Assembly (NCBI RefSeq): GCF_002844235.1
Contig: NZ_PGTS01000002.1
Location: 620,001-684,000, forward strand
From: Thalassospira povalilytica
GTDB lineage: Bacteria > Pseudomonadota > Alphaproteobacteria > Rhodospirillales > Thalassospiraceae
Direction: 5' to 3'
DNA length: 64,000 nucleotides
In this document: positions 16,832 to 25,848 of the stretch, piece by piece
How positions within the stretch are numbered: the first letter of the stretch is position 1
Layout of the letters: every line of letters starts with the position of its first letter
Program-made: the position numbers and the translations under genes
Notes under the pieces: model-generated
Databases searched by the model: none
Seen by the model: the letters and a program-made list of their open reading frames with translations, nothing else
What the model was told of the DNA's origin: nothing

Positions 16832-17794
16832 ATGCCCGATATCGTTATAAAAAAGATCAAAAAAGGTGGGCACGGGCACCATGGTGGTGCCTGGAAAGTT
16901 GCCTATGCCGACTTTGTGACGGCAATGATGGCATTCTTCCTGTTGCTGTGGCTGCTTTCGAGTGCTACCGAAGAACAGCTTCAGGGTGTGTCAATGTATT
17001 TCACACCTGAAACCATATCACAGAATGATTCGGGTTCGGGCGGTTTGCTCGGCGGGACCAGCCTTGCAGAAGAAGGCGCATTGCGCTCCGAATTCGGCAT
17101 GCCAACTGTCAGCATGGACATCCCGCCACAGCAGTCCCCCGACGAACGCGAAGCCATCCGTGTTGCCCAGATGGAAGAACAGGAATTCAACGAGGCCAAG
17201 GAAGAACTCCTGAAGGCCATTGATGAAAGCCCGGAACTTCAGGGTCTTGAGAAGAACATCCGTATCGAGGAAACCGACGAAGGTCTTCGGATCCAGATCC
17301 TTGATGAAGACGGGACTGCCATGTTCCCGAGCGGCAGTGCCGATATGGCTGAACATACGCGGCTTCTTCTCGAAAAGGTTACCGAGGTCATTGAAAAAAT
17401 GCCCCAGGATATCTCGATCGAAGGCCATACCGACGCGGTACCGTTCAACCGCCTTGACGGTTATTCAAACTGGGAACTGTCGACAGACCGTGCACTGGCC
17501 ACGCGCCGCGCCCTTCAGGACTTGGGTCTGGAAACCGCCCGCTTTGCCAAGGTCGCCGGTCTTTCGGATACCGATCCACTGGTACCTGATGATCCCAAGA
17601 ATGAACGAAACCGTCGCATCAGCATCACGCTTTTACGTGGTACCGGTGAACGCGCAGAACTGGGATCAGATGGACAGAATGGCAATGGCACAGGCACCCC
17701 TGCCAACGGAGCATCCCCGGCCCAGCAATCCGAGACACCGGCCAATGGTGCTGCCCCGCGTCGTCCGACATTCGGCGTGCCGTCACAACCATAA
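16832..17794 (+). CDS. motB: Flagellar motor stator protein MotB
   Basis: 320 residues. It anchors the stator to peptidoglycan and carries the proton-accepting Asp. The short cytoplasmic start (GGHGHHGGAWKVAYADF) leads into one helix AMMAFFLLLWLLSS (about 31-44), with Asp27 of YADFVTAMM as the conserved channel residue. The periplasmic OmpA/MotB domain (about 135-270) has ISIEGHTDAVPFNRLDGYSNWELSTDRA and ends NERNRRISITLL. The last 50 residues are low-complexity Gly, Asn, Ala, Pro (GNGTGTPANGASPA), a species-specific tail. YADFVTAMMAFF with this HHGG lead is typical of proton-driven alphaproteobacterial MotB. Confidence 0.95.
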   Translation: MPDIVIKKIKKGGHGHHGGAWKVAYADFVTAMMAFFLLLWLLSSATEEQLQGVSMYFTPETISQNDSGSGGLLGGTSLAEEGALRSEFGMPTVSMDIPPQQSPDEREAIRVAQMEEQEFNEAKEELLKAIDESPELQGLEKNIRIEETDEGLRIQILDEDGTAMFPSGSADMAEHTRLLLEKVTEVIEKMPQDISIEGHTDAVPFNRLDGYSNWELSTDRALATRRALQDLGLETARFAKVAGLSDTDPLVPDDPKNERNRRISITLLRGTGERAELGSDGQNGNGTGTPANGASPAQQSETPANGAAPRRPTFGVPSQP

Positions 17795-17913
17795 ACATAT
17801 GGCGATGTCACAGATTTGAATGCCCTTTTGGCTGCATGACCTTTAAACTGTCACAAACAGCACTTAATCTCATAATATAGATGATCGCGTGTGATCGGGA
17901 TTGAGAATACCAG

Positions 17914-18657
17914 ATGACAGTCAACCAGCGCCGCCTTACGCAGCATTACTTCATGACGGCCCCGATGCCGTGTCCCTATTTGCCCGGACGATTTGAACGT
18001 AAGCTGGTGACCGAATTGCGTGGCCCCGAGGCCAACAATATTCACGATCTGCTGTCGCGCGCCGGTTTCCGTCGCAGCCATTCCATCGCCTATCTTCCGG
18101 CGTGCAGCGATTGCAATGCCTGTGTTCCCGTGCGGGTAAGATGCCCGGACTTTGAATACAGCCGGTCGTTCCGCCGCATTCAGAACAAGAATAGTGACCT
18201 TACGCGTTCCATCCTGCCGCCAACAGCCACACAGGAACAATATCAGCTGTTCAGCACCTATCAGGATGCCCGCCATGGCAATGGCGATATGGCCCGGATG
18301 GATGCGCGCGACTATCGCGCCATGATCGAAGACAGCACGATTGATACATCGATCTATGAATATCGTCGCGCCGACAACAGTTTGATTGCCGTTGCACTGG
18401 TGGACAATCTTGCCGACGGATTATCTGCGGTTTACAGCTTTTTTGACCCGGCAGAACACAAGCGCGGACTTGGGACCTACATCATCCTTGACCTGATCGA
18501 AGAAGCACAACTTCTTGATTTGCCACATATCTATCTGGGTTACTGGATCGGCGACTGTCGCAAGATGTCCTACAAGATGCGCTTTCAGCCGCTTGAAGGG
18601 TTCAGGGACGGGCAATGGGTGTCGATGAGCGACACCGGACCCGATACCTGTGCATAG
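17914..18657 (+). CDS. bpt: Aspartate/glutamate leucyltransferase (Bpt/ATE family)
   Basis: 247 residues. Transfers leucine from Leu-tRNA to proteins with N-terminal Asp or Glu, marking them for ClpS-ClpAP (bacterial N-degron pathway). The N-terminal ATE domain has CPYLPGRFERKLVTEL and a Cys cluster, YLPACSDCNACVPVRV (about 64-79). The C-terminal GNAT-like domain carries SAVYSFFDPAEHKRGLGTYIILDLIEEA and YLGYWIGDCRKMSYKMRFQP. Its length equals that of bacterial Bpt (about 240-250) and is far shorter than eukaryotic ATE1. It is transcribed alone after motB with about 120 bases between, so functional linkage to motility is not implied. Confidence 0.93.
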   Translation: MTVNQRRLTQHYFMTAPMPCPYLPGRFERKLVTELRGPEANNIHDLLSRAGFRRSHSIAYLPACSDCNACVPVRVRCPDFEYSRSFRRIQNKNSDLTRSILPPTATQEQYQLFSTYQDARHGNGDMARMDARDYRAMIEDSTIDTSIYEYRRADNSLIAVALVDNLADGLSAVYSFFDPAEHKRGLGTYIILDLIEEAQLLDLPHIYLGYWIGDCRKMSYKMRFQPLEGFRDGQWVSMSDTGPDTCA

Positions 18658-18760
18658 GATGGGCTCCCCTTCTTTCGTATCATTCTACATTAGACTAAAG
18701 TCCTAGAAATCAGCTCGATCCCCGGTTGCCTGCATCCAAAGACGCATATAAGCTCCTTAC

Positions 18761-18780
18761 AAAGCCGGTTAACCGGCTTT
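18761..18780. other. 20-base perfect palindrome ahead of the TRAP binding-protein gene
   Basis: AAAGCCGGTTAACCGGCTTT lies 46 bases upstream of the start at 18826. It could be a weak bpt terminator (no T-run follows, only GATATATATA), an operator, or a 5' mRNA hairpin protecting an abundant transcript. Confidence 0.45.
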
Positions 18781-18825
18781 GATATATATAAATCATGAGC
18801 TTGCATCTTTGGGAGGCTGTAACTA

Positions 18826-19917
18826 ATGAAACGTCGCCAATTTCTTTCTGGCGCTGCCGTAGCAGGTGCGACTGCTGCCGCATCCACTTTTGCCAAACCG
18901 GCACTTGCACAGGACGTCCGTGAATGGCGTATGGTCACCACCTGGCCGAAAAACTTCCCGGGTCTTGGTACCGGTGCGAACCTTCTTGCTGAATACATCA
19001 CCAAGGCATCTGATGGTCGCCTGAAAGTTACCGTTTTCGGTGCGGGCGAAATCGTCCCGGCATTCGAAGCCATTGACGCTGTTGGCAACGGCACCGTCGA
19101 AATGGGCCACGGTGCGCCTTACTATTGGAAAGGCAAAGTTGACGCGACCCAGTATATCGCAGCAATGCCGTTCGGTCTGAACGCTCAGGAACAGAATGCG
19201 TGGTTCCAGTGGGGTGGCGGTCAGGAACTTGCTGACAAGGTCTATGCCGAACTGAACTGTAAGTTCTTCCCGTCGGGGAACACCGGCACGCAGATGGGTG
19301 GCTGGTTCAACAAGGAAATGAACACCATTGCAGACTATCAGGGTCTGAAAATGCGTATTCCGGGCCTTGGTGGCGAAGTCGTCAAAGCGGCTGGCGCAAA
19401 CGTTGTGAACCTTCCGGGCGGCGAAATCCCGCCGGCACTTCAGTCCGGTGCGATTGACGCGACCGAGTGGGTTGGTCCGTATAACGACCTGGCATTCGGT
19501 CTTTATAAATCGGCGAAATATTACTACTACCCGGGCTGGCACGAGCCGGCGACCGTTCTTGACAACTTCATCAACCTGGATGCATGGAATGCGCTTCCGG
19601 ATGATCTGAAAGCAATTGTCGAGCAGGCAAACCGCGCTGTTAACCAGATGGTTCTGTCGGAATTCACCGCCCGTAACGTTCAGGCACTCGACACCCTGCG
19701 CAACAAGCATAATGTCGATGTTCGTCCGTTCTCTGACGACATTCTGACCGGCCTTGGCAAACTTTCGGGTGAGGTTCTGCGTGACCTGGTTTCTTCGAAC
19801 CCGCTGTCACAGGAAGTCTTCGAAAGCCTGATTGCTTTCCGTACCCAGTCGATCGCATGGTCGAAATTCTCGGAATCGGCATTTGCCCAGGCACGTGTCC
19901 TGCCGTTCAAATACTAA
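18826..19917 (+). CDS. TRAP transporter solute-binding protein (DctP family, TakP-like)
   Basis: 363 residues. A periplasmic binding protein delivering an organic acid to a TRAP permease. A twin-arginine signal is at the start (MKRRQFLSGAAVAGA, cleavage near ALAQD at 28-29), so export is probably by Tat. The segments GNTGTQMGGWFNKEM (Gln156), KMRIPG (Arg177) and DATEWVGPYND (Glu214, Trp215) correspond to the carboxylate-binding Arg and cation-site residues of Rhodobacter TakP, as I recall that structure. A 2-oxo acid such as pyruvate, or lactate, is therefore the best substrate guess. GGAGG precedes ATG 18826. Its permease genes lie downstream on the opposite strand, and it has its own strong terminator. 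Confidence 0.9.
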   Translation: MKRRQFLSGAAVAGATAAASTFAKPALAQDVREWRMVTTWPKNFPGLGTGANLLAEYITKASDGRLKVTVFGAGEIVPAFEAIDAVGNGTVEMGHGAPYYWKGKVDATQYIAAMPFGLNAQEQNAWFQWGGGQELADKVYAELNCKFFPSGNTGTQMGGWFNKEMNTIADYQGLKMRIPGLGGEVVKAAGANVVNLPGGEIPPALQSGAIDATEWVGPYNDLAFGLYKSAKYYYYPGWHEPATVLDNFINLDAWNALPDDLKAIVEQANRAVNQMVLSEFTARNVQALDTLRNKHNVDVRPFSDDILTGLGKLSGEVLRDLVSSNPLSQEVFESLIAFRTQSIAWSKFSESAFAQARVLPFKY

Positions 19918-19939
19918 TCTTCCATTTCTGGAAACGATC

Positions 19940-19964
19940 AAGGGCCGGCAATTTGCCGGCCCTT
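19940..19964 (+). terminator. Terminator of the TRAP binding-protein gene
   Basis: AAGGGCCGGC-AATTT-GCCGGCCCTT followed by TTT, 22 bases after the stop. Confidence 0.9.
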
Positions 19965-20055
19965 TTTCTTTGCCCCTCGCACATGAGAAGACATCAGAAG
20001 ACGGCTGGGATACCCCGACATGTCCCCCTCATCGATCCACGGATCGCGCAATAAA

Positions 20056-20079
20056 AAAGGCACCCGTTCGGGTGCCTTT
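20056..20079. terminator. Terminator of the leftward TRAP permease genes
   Basis: AAAGGCACCC-GTTC-GGGTGCCTTT. The leftward strand continues into TTTTTTATT, right after the large permease gene. The other strand also has a T-rich tail. Confidence 0.88.
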
Positions 20080-20105
20080 CTTTGAAATGGTCATCTGTTG
20101 TCTGA

Positions 20106-21479
20106 TCAGAACAGAACACTTGGCAGCCAGGTTGCCAGCCACGGGAACGCCGCGACAAGGCAAAGGCCCAGCATCTGGATCATCACGAACGGAATGATAC
20201 CACGATAGATATCAAGTGTCTTGATCGCTGCCGGTGCCACACCGCGCAGATAGAACAGTGCAAAACCGAATGGCGGTGTCAGGAAGCTGGTCTGAAGGTT
20301 GATGGCGATCATCACGCCGAGCCAGACCGGGTCGATATCCATCTTAAGCAGGATCGGGCCGACAATCGGGATCACGACAAACACGATCTCGATAAAGTCG
20401 AGGAAGAAGCCCATGAAGAACATCAGCAGCATGACGACCAGCATGGCACTGAAAACGCCACCCGGAAGGTTATGCAGCAATTCTTCAACCAGATGATCCC
20501 CGCCAAGACCGCGGAACACCAGCGAGAACACCGACGCGCCAAGCAGAATGACAAACACCATCGCGCTGACCTGAACGGTCTGGCGCACAACATGGCGCAG
20601 AACCGCCATATCGAGGCGCTTGTAGAATGCCGCAAGGACAATCGCACCGATCGAGCCGAATGCAGCGGATTCAGTCGGCGTTGCAATACCCGTCAGGATC
20701 GAGCCAAGAACAGCCACAATCAGAAGTCCCGGAGGCAGCAATGCACGAAGAACTTCCCCCCACAGGCCTTCCGGACGTTTGCCTTCGACCAGTGCCGGGG
20801 CTGCCTTGGGATCAATCAGCGACTTGATAATGATCCAGGTGATATAAAGTGCGACCAGCAACAATCCCGGAATGAAGGCACCTGCAAACAGGTCCATCAC
20901 CGAAATCGGTTCGGGTGCCCAGTTGCCAATCGCACGCTGTGCTTCGGCATAAGCGCCCTGAAGGATATCACCCAGAAGAACCAGAACGATTGACGGCGGA
21001 ATGATCTGACCAAGCGTACCGGACGCACAGATCACACCGGTCGACAGTTTCGGATCGTAACCGGCCTTCTGCATCGCAGGCAGGCTGAGCAGGCCCATCG
21101 TCACAACAGTCGCACCGACAATACCGGTCGATGCTGCCAGCAACATGCCGACAATCACCACCGAAATGCCAAGACCGCCGCGCATGGTGCCAAACAGCAT
21201 GCCCATGGTGGTCAGAAGCTTTTCGGCGATCCGCGCGCGTTCAAGCATAACCCCCATGAACACGAACAGCGGAATTGCCACATAGAGTTCGTTGGTCATC
21301 ACACCGAAATAGCGTGACGGCAACGACCCCAGAAGCGGCATGTCGAATGTACCCATCGCATTGCCGATAAGGGCAAAAGCAAGACCGGTGCCCGCAAGCG
21401 AGAAAGCAACCGGAAAACCAAGAAGAAGCACGCCGCAGGCCACGGCGAACATCACCAGGCTAAGAATTTCACCCGTCAT
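20106..21479 (-). CDS. dctM: TRAP transporter large permease (DctM)
   Basis: 457 residues, very hydrophobic, with about 12-13 predicted membrane helices and no signal sequence. It matches the DctM family: FPVAFSLAGTGLAFALIG early, AASTGIVGATVVTMGLLSLPAM, the conserved ASGTLGQIIPPSIVLVLLGDI, and a C-terminal INLQTSFLTPPFGFALFYLRGV. DctM carries the Na+-driven transport path. ATG 21479 overlaps the dctQ stop as TGATG, so translation is coupled; a TTG one codon earlier is not needed. It forms an operon with dctQ, and the solute-binding gene faces it from the other strand. Confidence 0.93.
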   Translation of the reverse strand: MTGEILSLVMFAVACGVLLLGFPVAFSLAGTGLAFALIGNAMGTFDMPLLGSLPSRYFGVMTNELYVAIPLFVFMGVMLERARIAEKLLTTMGMLFGTMRGGLGISVVIVGMLLAASTGIVGATVVTMGLLSLPAMQKAGYDPKLSTGVICASGTLGQIIPPSIVLVLLGDILQGAYAEAQRAIGNWAPEPISVMDLFAGAFIPGLLLVALYITWIIIKSLIDPKAAPALVEGKRPEGLWGEVLRALLPPGLLIVAVLGSILTGIATPTESAAFGSIGAIVLAAFYKRLDMAVLRHVVRQTVQVSAMVFVILLGASVFSLVFRGLGGDHLVEELLHNLPGGVFSAMLVVMLLMFFMGFFLDFIEIVFVVIPIVGPILLKMDIDPVWLGVMIAINLQTSFLTPPFGFALFYLRGVAPAAIKTLDIYRGIIPFVMIQMLGLCLVAAFPWLATWLPSVLF

Positions 21480-22024
21480 CAAACGCCCTCGTGTTCTTCT
21501 TCTTTGATTTCAAATTCTTTGTGACCGGCAAGTACCAGAATACTGCGCGCAGCAAGCGAAAGCCCCTGAAGCAGCATCAGCACACAAAACACCAAAATCA
21601 CCGATTTATACAGGAACAGACCCGGAAGACCGCCCGTCTCGTGAGATCCTTCAAGACGGTGCCAGCTCGTCGCAACATACGGATAGCTGTACATCAGGAT
21701 CATGACCAGTACCGGGGTCATCAGGAACAGGGATCCGAAAAGATCAACCCATGCCTTGTATCGTGCCGAAGCCGGACGATAGAAAACGTCCACCCGAACA
21801 TGGCCACCGTGCAAAAGCGTGTATCCCGCCCCTACCATGAACATGATGCCATAAAGCCACATATAGCTTTCCTGCATCGATACCCAGCCAACCGCAAAGC
21901 CGTAACGCAATGTCGCAACCAGAAACGTGATCACGACCATCGGGATTACCAGCCAGGCTATCCCGCGACCGATCCAGTCATTCAGACCGTCTATCGCGTG
22001 GACGAAATTTCCCAGAAATCTCAC
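21479..22024 (-). CDS. dctQ: TRAP transporter small permease (DctQ)
   Basis: 181 residues with four membrane helices, the DctQ layout. Helix 1 follows NDWIGRGIAWLVIPMVVITF, and the family-type segments MQESYMWLYGIMFMVGAGYTLLHGGHVRVDVFY sit near 50-82. It pairs with DctM in the membrane and may guide the binding protein. The start is GTG 22024, with GGGAGTGAAAA just upstream. The C-terminus is a charged cytoplasmic tail (KEFEIKEEEHEGV). It is first gene of the leftward dctQ-dctM pair. Confidence 0.9.
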   Translation of the reverse strand: MRFLGNFVHAIDGLNDWIGRGIAWLVIPMVVITFLVATLRYGFAVGWVSMQESYMWLYGIMFMVGAGYTLLHGGHVRVDVFYRPASARYKAWVDLFGSLFLMTPVLVMILMYSYPYVATSWHRLEGSHETGGLPGLFLYKSVILVFCVLMLLQGLSLAARSILVLAGHKEFEIKEEEHEGV

Positions 22025-22208
22025 TTTTCACTCCCAAGCCCTTATTGAATCACACAGGAATATTGCGGGCTTCCTGTTAATCAGGTTGCGAAGTTACATT
22101 TTAACCACCCAAAACGCCATATCTTTTGGCACGCAATTCCGCCATTTCTCGCCAAATTCTCAGCATATGATGTTGTTTGCATCTTCGCGGGCCGGTTTCA
22201 GGCATAAA

Positions 22209-22241
22209 AAAAGCCGGATGGTGATATTCCATCCGGCTTTT
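22209..22241 (-). terminator. Terminator of parC
   Basis: A 13-bp stem (AAAAGCCGGATGG / CCATCCGGCTTTT) with a seven-base loop. On the leftward strand the stem runs into a T-stretch. Confidence 0.9.
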
Positions 22242-22267
22242 GATGCATTAATTCAGGTCTGTTTTCG

Positions 22268-24511
22268 TCATTCGAACTTGTTCGAACGCGGGAAACCATT
22301 TGGCGGCAGTCGCCCGGCACCGGCGCGTTTGCCGGTCCATTCGGCAAGTTCGGTAACGGTTCGGGTCCGCCCTTCGCTGCCACCCATTGCCCAGCTCAGA
22401 CCGTCTTCCAGATTAAACAGGATAAGGTCTGAAAGACCGCCCTGACGGTATTTCTGCAAGATGACGCCGCGGCCACGGGTCATTTCCGGCACTTCATCAA
22501 CCGGATAGATCAGCAATTTGCGGTTATCACCAAGAACCGCAACATGGTCCTTTTCAACCGGGATGAAGATTTTGGCCACTTCCCCGGTTCCAAGGTTCAG
22601 GACCTGCTTGCCGTTTTTGGTCTGGGCAACAACGTCTTTTTCCGCGACCTGGAAGCCGCGTCCGGCAGAACTTGCCACCAGAAGATTGCGGCCTTCCTTG
22701 TGAACCACCATCGAAACAATGTCATGTTCCTGGGGCAGATCGATGGAAAGACGGATCGGTTCGCCATGACCACGACCGCCCGGAAGCTTGTCGCAAGACA
22801 TGGTATAGCAACGCCCCGCCGTCGACAGGATCAGAAGCTTGTCTGTCGTAAAGGCCTTGATGGCAAAGCGATGTTCGTCGCCATCCTTGAATTTCAGATC
22901 ACTGATATCGGCAGTGTGCCCTTTGAGGGCACGGATCCAGCCCATTTTCGAACAGATCACCGTAATCGGTTCACGTTCGATCAGTGCTTCAAGCGGCACT
23001 TCGATTTCTTCCGGGGCATCGCCAATTTCGGTGCGACGTTTGCCAAGCGCGGTTTTCTTGCCGAAATTCTCGCGCATGACTTCGATTTCATCGCGGATTT
23101 TCTCCCAGCGCAGCGTTTCGCTGGCAAGAAGTGCTTCAAGCCCCTGCTTTTCTTCGGTCAGCTTGGCATGCTCGTTCTTGATTTCCATCTCTTCGAGCTT
23201 GCGCAACGACCGCAGACGCATGTTCAGGATCGCATCAGCCTGAACTTCCGTCAGGTTGAAGGCCGCCATCAGCGCGTTTTTCGGTTCATCCTCGAACCGG
23301 ATGATGCGGATCACTTCGTCAAGGTTCAGATAGGCAACAAGATAGCCTTCCAAAACTTCAAGACGATGATTGATCTTTGCCAGACGATGGTTTGAACGAC
23401 GGATCAGCACATCCTGACGATGGGCAAGGAACGCACGCAACACTTCGCGCAGGTTCATCACACGCGGCGTATTGTCGGCATCCAGAACGTTCATGTTCAA
23501 GCCGAACCGGATTTCCAGTTCGGTATTCTTGAACAGCATTTCCATCAGATGTTCCGGTTCGACCGCACGGGTACGCGGTTCAAGAACCAGACGGATGACA
23601 TCAGTTGATTCATCGCGCACGTCATTAAGCAGCGGCAGCTTTTTGGCCACCATCAAATCGGCGATACGTTCAACCAGTTTGGCCTTCTGCACCTGATAGG
23701 GAACCTCGGTCACGACGATCTGATACAGACCGTGGCTCAGTTTTTCGACTTCCCATTTCGCGCGCAGTCGGAACGATCCGCGCCCGGTGGCATAGGCTTC
23801 AAGAATATTTTCATGCGGCTCGACCAGAACCCCGCCTGTCGGGAAGTCCGGCCCCGGCACGCAACGCACCAGTTCGGCAATCGATGTTTCGGGCTTGTCG
23901 ATCAGCTTGATCAGGCCCGCACAGATTTCACCGACATTGTGCGGCGGAATATTGGTCGCCATACCAACCGCAATGCCCGCGGCCCCGTTTGCCAGAAGGT
24001 TCGGGAACGCTGCCGGCATGACAACGGGTTCCTGCTCCTCCCCGTCATAGGTCGGGCGGAAATCGACTGCATCCTCGTCCAGACCGTCCATCAGGGCGGC
24101 GGCAACGGCAGTCATGCGCGCTTCGGTGTAACGCATTGCCGCGGCGTTATCGCCGTCAATGTTGCCGAAGTTGCCCTGACCATCGACCAGCGGATAGCGT
24201 ACCGCAAAATCCTGGGCCAGACGGACAAGTGCGTCATAGACCGACTGGTCACCATGCGGGTGATATTTACCAATCACGTCACCAACCACACGTGCACATT
24301 TCTTGAACCCCTGTTCCGGGTTCAGCTTGAGCTGACGCATGGCATAAAGAAGACGACGATGCACGGGCTTAAGGCCGTCACGTACATCAGGCAGGGAACG
24401 CGACATGATTGTCGACATCGCATATGCGAGATACCGTTCGCTTAGCGCATCAGCAAGTCGGGTTTCCCTGATTTGACCGGCGCCGGCCGGTTCGGAAGTC
24501 TTGGTGCTCAT
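22268..24511 (-). CDS. parC: DNA topoisomerase IV subunit A
   Basis: 747 residues. The breakage-reunion subunit of the type II topoisomerase that unlinks daughter chromosomes. The winged-helix domain has [29 protein letters not shown] (quinolone-region equivalent [17 protein letters not shown], about 81-97), and the DNA-linking tyrosine is Tyr128 in [10 protein letters not shown] tower/coiled-coil section (about 350-480) and a C-terminal beta-propeller of ParC size follow. Length near 750 and a degenerate propeller favour ParC over GyrA (about 850-900, with a GyrA box, which I do not see). It is last in the leftward recO block but 130 bases separate it from recO. Confidence 0.92.
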   Translation of the reverse strand: MSTKTSEPAGAGQIRETRLADALSERYLAYAMSTIMSRSLPDVRDGLKPVHRRLLYAMRQLKLNPEQGFKKCARVVGDVIGKYHPHGDQSVYDALVRLAQDFAVRYPLVDGQGNFGNIDGDNAAAMRYTEARMTAVAAALMDGLDEDAVDFRPTYDGEEQEPVVMPAAFPNLLANGAAGIAVGMATNIPPHNVGEICAGLIKLIDKPETSIAELVRCVPGPDFPTGGVLVEPHENILEAYATGRGSFRLRAKWEVEKLSHGLYQIVVTEVPYQVQKAKLVERIADLMVAKKLPLLNDVRDESTDVIRLVLEPRTRAVEPEHLMEMLFKNTELEIRFGLNMNVLDADNTPRVMNLREVLRAFLAHRQDVLIRRSNHRLAKINHRLEVLEGYLVAYLNLDEVIRIIRFEDEPKNALMAAFNLTEVQADAILNMRLRSLRKLEEMEIKNEHAKLTEEKQGLEALLASETLRWEKIRDEIEVMRENFGKKTALGKRRTEIGDAPEEIEVPLEALIEREPITVICSKMGWIRALKGHTADISDLKFKDGDEHRFAIKAFTTDKLLILSTAGRCYTMSCDKLPGGRGHGEPIRLSIDLPQEHDIVSMVVHKEGRNLLVASSAGRGFQVAEKDVVAQTKNGKQVLNLGTGEVAKIFIPVEKDHVAVLGDNRKLLIYPVDEVPEMTRGRGVILQKYRQGGLSDLILFNLEDGLSWAMGGSEGRTRTVTELAEWTGKRAGAGRLPPNGFPRSNKFE

Positions 24512-24642
24512 GAACGATTTTTCTTGTTGCTTGGCAGAATGGACAGGTGCAAGGGCATTCTAACCCCGAATGTCTTGCGATATTGGCAACATACTACGCT
24601 GGGCATAGGCTTGGTCAACAGATGCGAACCAAATTGACCAAT

Positions 24643-25398
24643 TTATTTTTCATCATCCCCTGACAGCCGCCAGACATGGCTGACCAGCCGGTCGCGCGCG
24701 GCCACCGGTTTTATGCCCTTGGCTTCGAAAATATCGCGGTGAATGAAAAAACCGGTCAACTTCAACCCGTCACGCAACTGTTCAAGCATATCGGCATCCG
24801 CGCGTGGTCCCGACGCCCGCCCAAGGGCAAGAAACGCCGGCAACGGCAAAAGACGATCGCGATAGGCCTGCCCGGCGGCCTCGCTAACTGCTCGGCCGCT
24901 TTTCGGGGAAACATAGGCAAGGTCACTGGCAAGATCGGTCGCGGCACATCTTTGAAGATCAAGGCCATAGCCAAGTTCTTCCAAAAGCCCCACTTCCCAG
25001 CGGATATAGGCCGGCAACCACTGGTCAAGCTTAAGGGCAGCCATCAGGGCCACCGTGCCATGATAAAGATCGGGATGGGCTTCGCGTTCGGGCAATGTTG
25101 CATCCAGCATCGCACAGGCAGAACTCATTGCCATCAGCGGGCCCGGCTGCAACAACAGATCCGCGGCATGTGCGCCGGTCAGTTCACAACGAAACTGCCC
25201 CAGATGTTCGGCAAGGCGGGCCGACCACCCTACCCTGATTTCATTGCCCGGCTCCAGGGTGCCGCGCATTGATTTGCTCATGGCGCCACGGACCATACCG
25301 GCATGGCGACCATAATCCCGTGTCAGGACGGATAACCGGACCGAACTTTCGCCCAGTTTGCGTGTCGAAAGAACGATGCCATCATCACGCCAATCCAT
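24643..25398 (-). CDS. recO: DNA repair protein RecO
   Basis: 251 residues. Helps RecR load RecA on SSB-coated single-stranded DNA and anneals strands in RecF-pathway repair. The N-terminal OB fold begins MDWRDDGIVLSTRKLGESSVRLSVLTRDYGRHAGMVRG, the standard RecO opening. The helical domain follows with LLEELGYGLDLQRCA and a C-terminal LKLTGFFIHRDIF. The zinc cysteines found in some RecO proteins are not complete here, as in many Gram-negative members. It follows the 55-residue membrane micro-protein by 9 bases in the era-recO line, so co-transcription is expected. Confidence 0.93.
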   Translation of the reverse strand: MDWRDDGIVLSTRKLGESSVRLSVLTRDYGRHAGMVRGAMSKSMRGTLEPGNEIRVGWSARLAEHLGQFRCELTGAHAADLLLQPGPLMAMSSACAMLDATLPEREAHPDLYHGTVALMAALKLDQWLPAYIRWEVGLLEELGYGLDLQRCAATDLASDLAYVSPKSGRAVSEAAGQAYRDRLLPLPAFLALGRASGPRADADMLEQLRDGLKLTGFFIHRDIFEAKGIKPVAARDRLVSHVWRLSGDDEK

Positions 25399-25407
25399 CG
25401 CGGTCTC

Positions 25408-25575
25408 TTAGAAATAACCGCTGGGCACGATCAGACGGGTCACCAGAAAGAACATGCCCAACAGACAGGAAAAAAGTGCAAAGATCGCAATACCGAACAC
25501 CACTTTACGCAGCCATGAACGGTTTTCGACCTCGTCTATGGCCTGATCGATCGGATCGATTGAATTTGGCGTCAT
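25408..25575 (-). CDS. 55-residue single-span membrane protein between era and recO
   Basis: MTPNSIDPIDQAIDEVENRS leads into one hydrophobic helix (about 26-47, with GIAIFALFSCLLGMFFLVT) and ends LIVPSGYF. The ATG at 25575 shares a base with the stop of the 76-residue gene upstream (TGATG), a strong sign of coupled translation, and recO starts 9 bases after its stop. I recognise no family. The acidic N-terminus would be cytosolic by the positive-inside rule (WLRK precedes the helix). A role in the membrane or in tuning recO translation is possible but not shown. Confidence 0.6.
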   Translation of the reverse strand: MTPNSIDPIDQAIDEVENRSWLRKVVFGIAIFALFSCLLGMFFLVTRLIVPSGYF

Positions 25576-25805
25576 CAGTTTGGTCCTCCGCCCGTCATTT
25601 TCCAGAACAGGCCAAGCACAAAGATGCCAAGCGCAACCAGAAGCGCAATCAGATTAAGCGGGCGATGCAAAAAGGATTTTTCGCGTTGCACAGCGTTATA
25701 ATCGCGGCGGTTACGGAACGGTCGTCTGGCCACACGGGCAACAATCATCGCGGCAGCAGCGCCAACAACAATCATCACGACACCCCAGAATGATCCGATT
25801 TCCAT
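25575..25805 (-). CDS. 76-residue small membrane protein between era and recO
   Basis: Two hydrophobic stretches, FWGVVMIVVGAAAAMIVARV (about 6-25) and LNLIALLVALGIFVLGLFW (about 50-68), flank a basic loop (ARRPFRNRRDY...), giving a two-helix hairpin with a cytosolic basic loop. No catalytic motif is seen and I do not recognise the family. It lies 43 bases after era and its stop overlaps the start of the 55-residue gene, so both belong to the era-recO transcript. Confidence 0.65.
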   Translation of the reverse strand: MEIGSFWGVVMIVVGAAAAMIVARVARRPFRNRRDYNAVQREKSFLHRPLNLIALLVALGIFVLGLFWKMTGGGPN

Positions 25806-25848
25806 TATCTACCCGGCAATTGATAATCTGTCTGCGCAACGCGCACGG

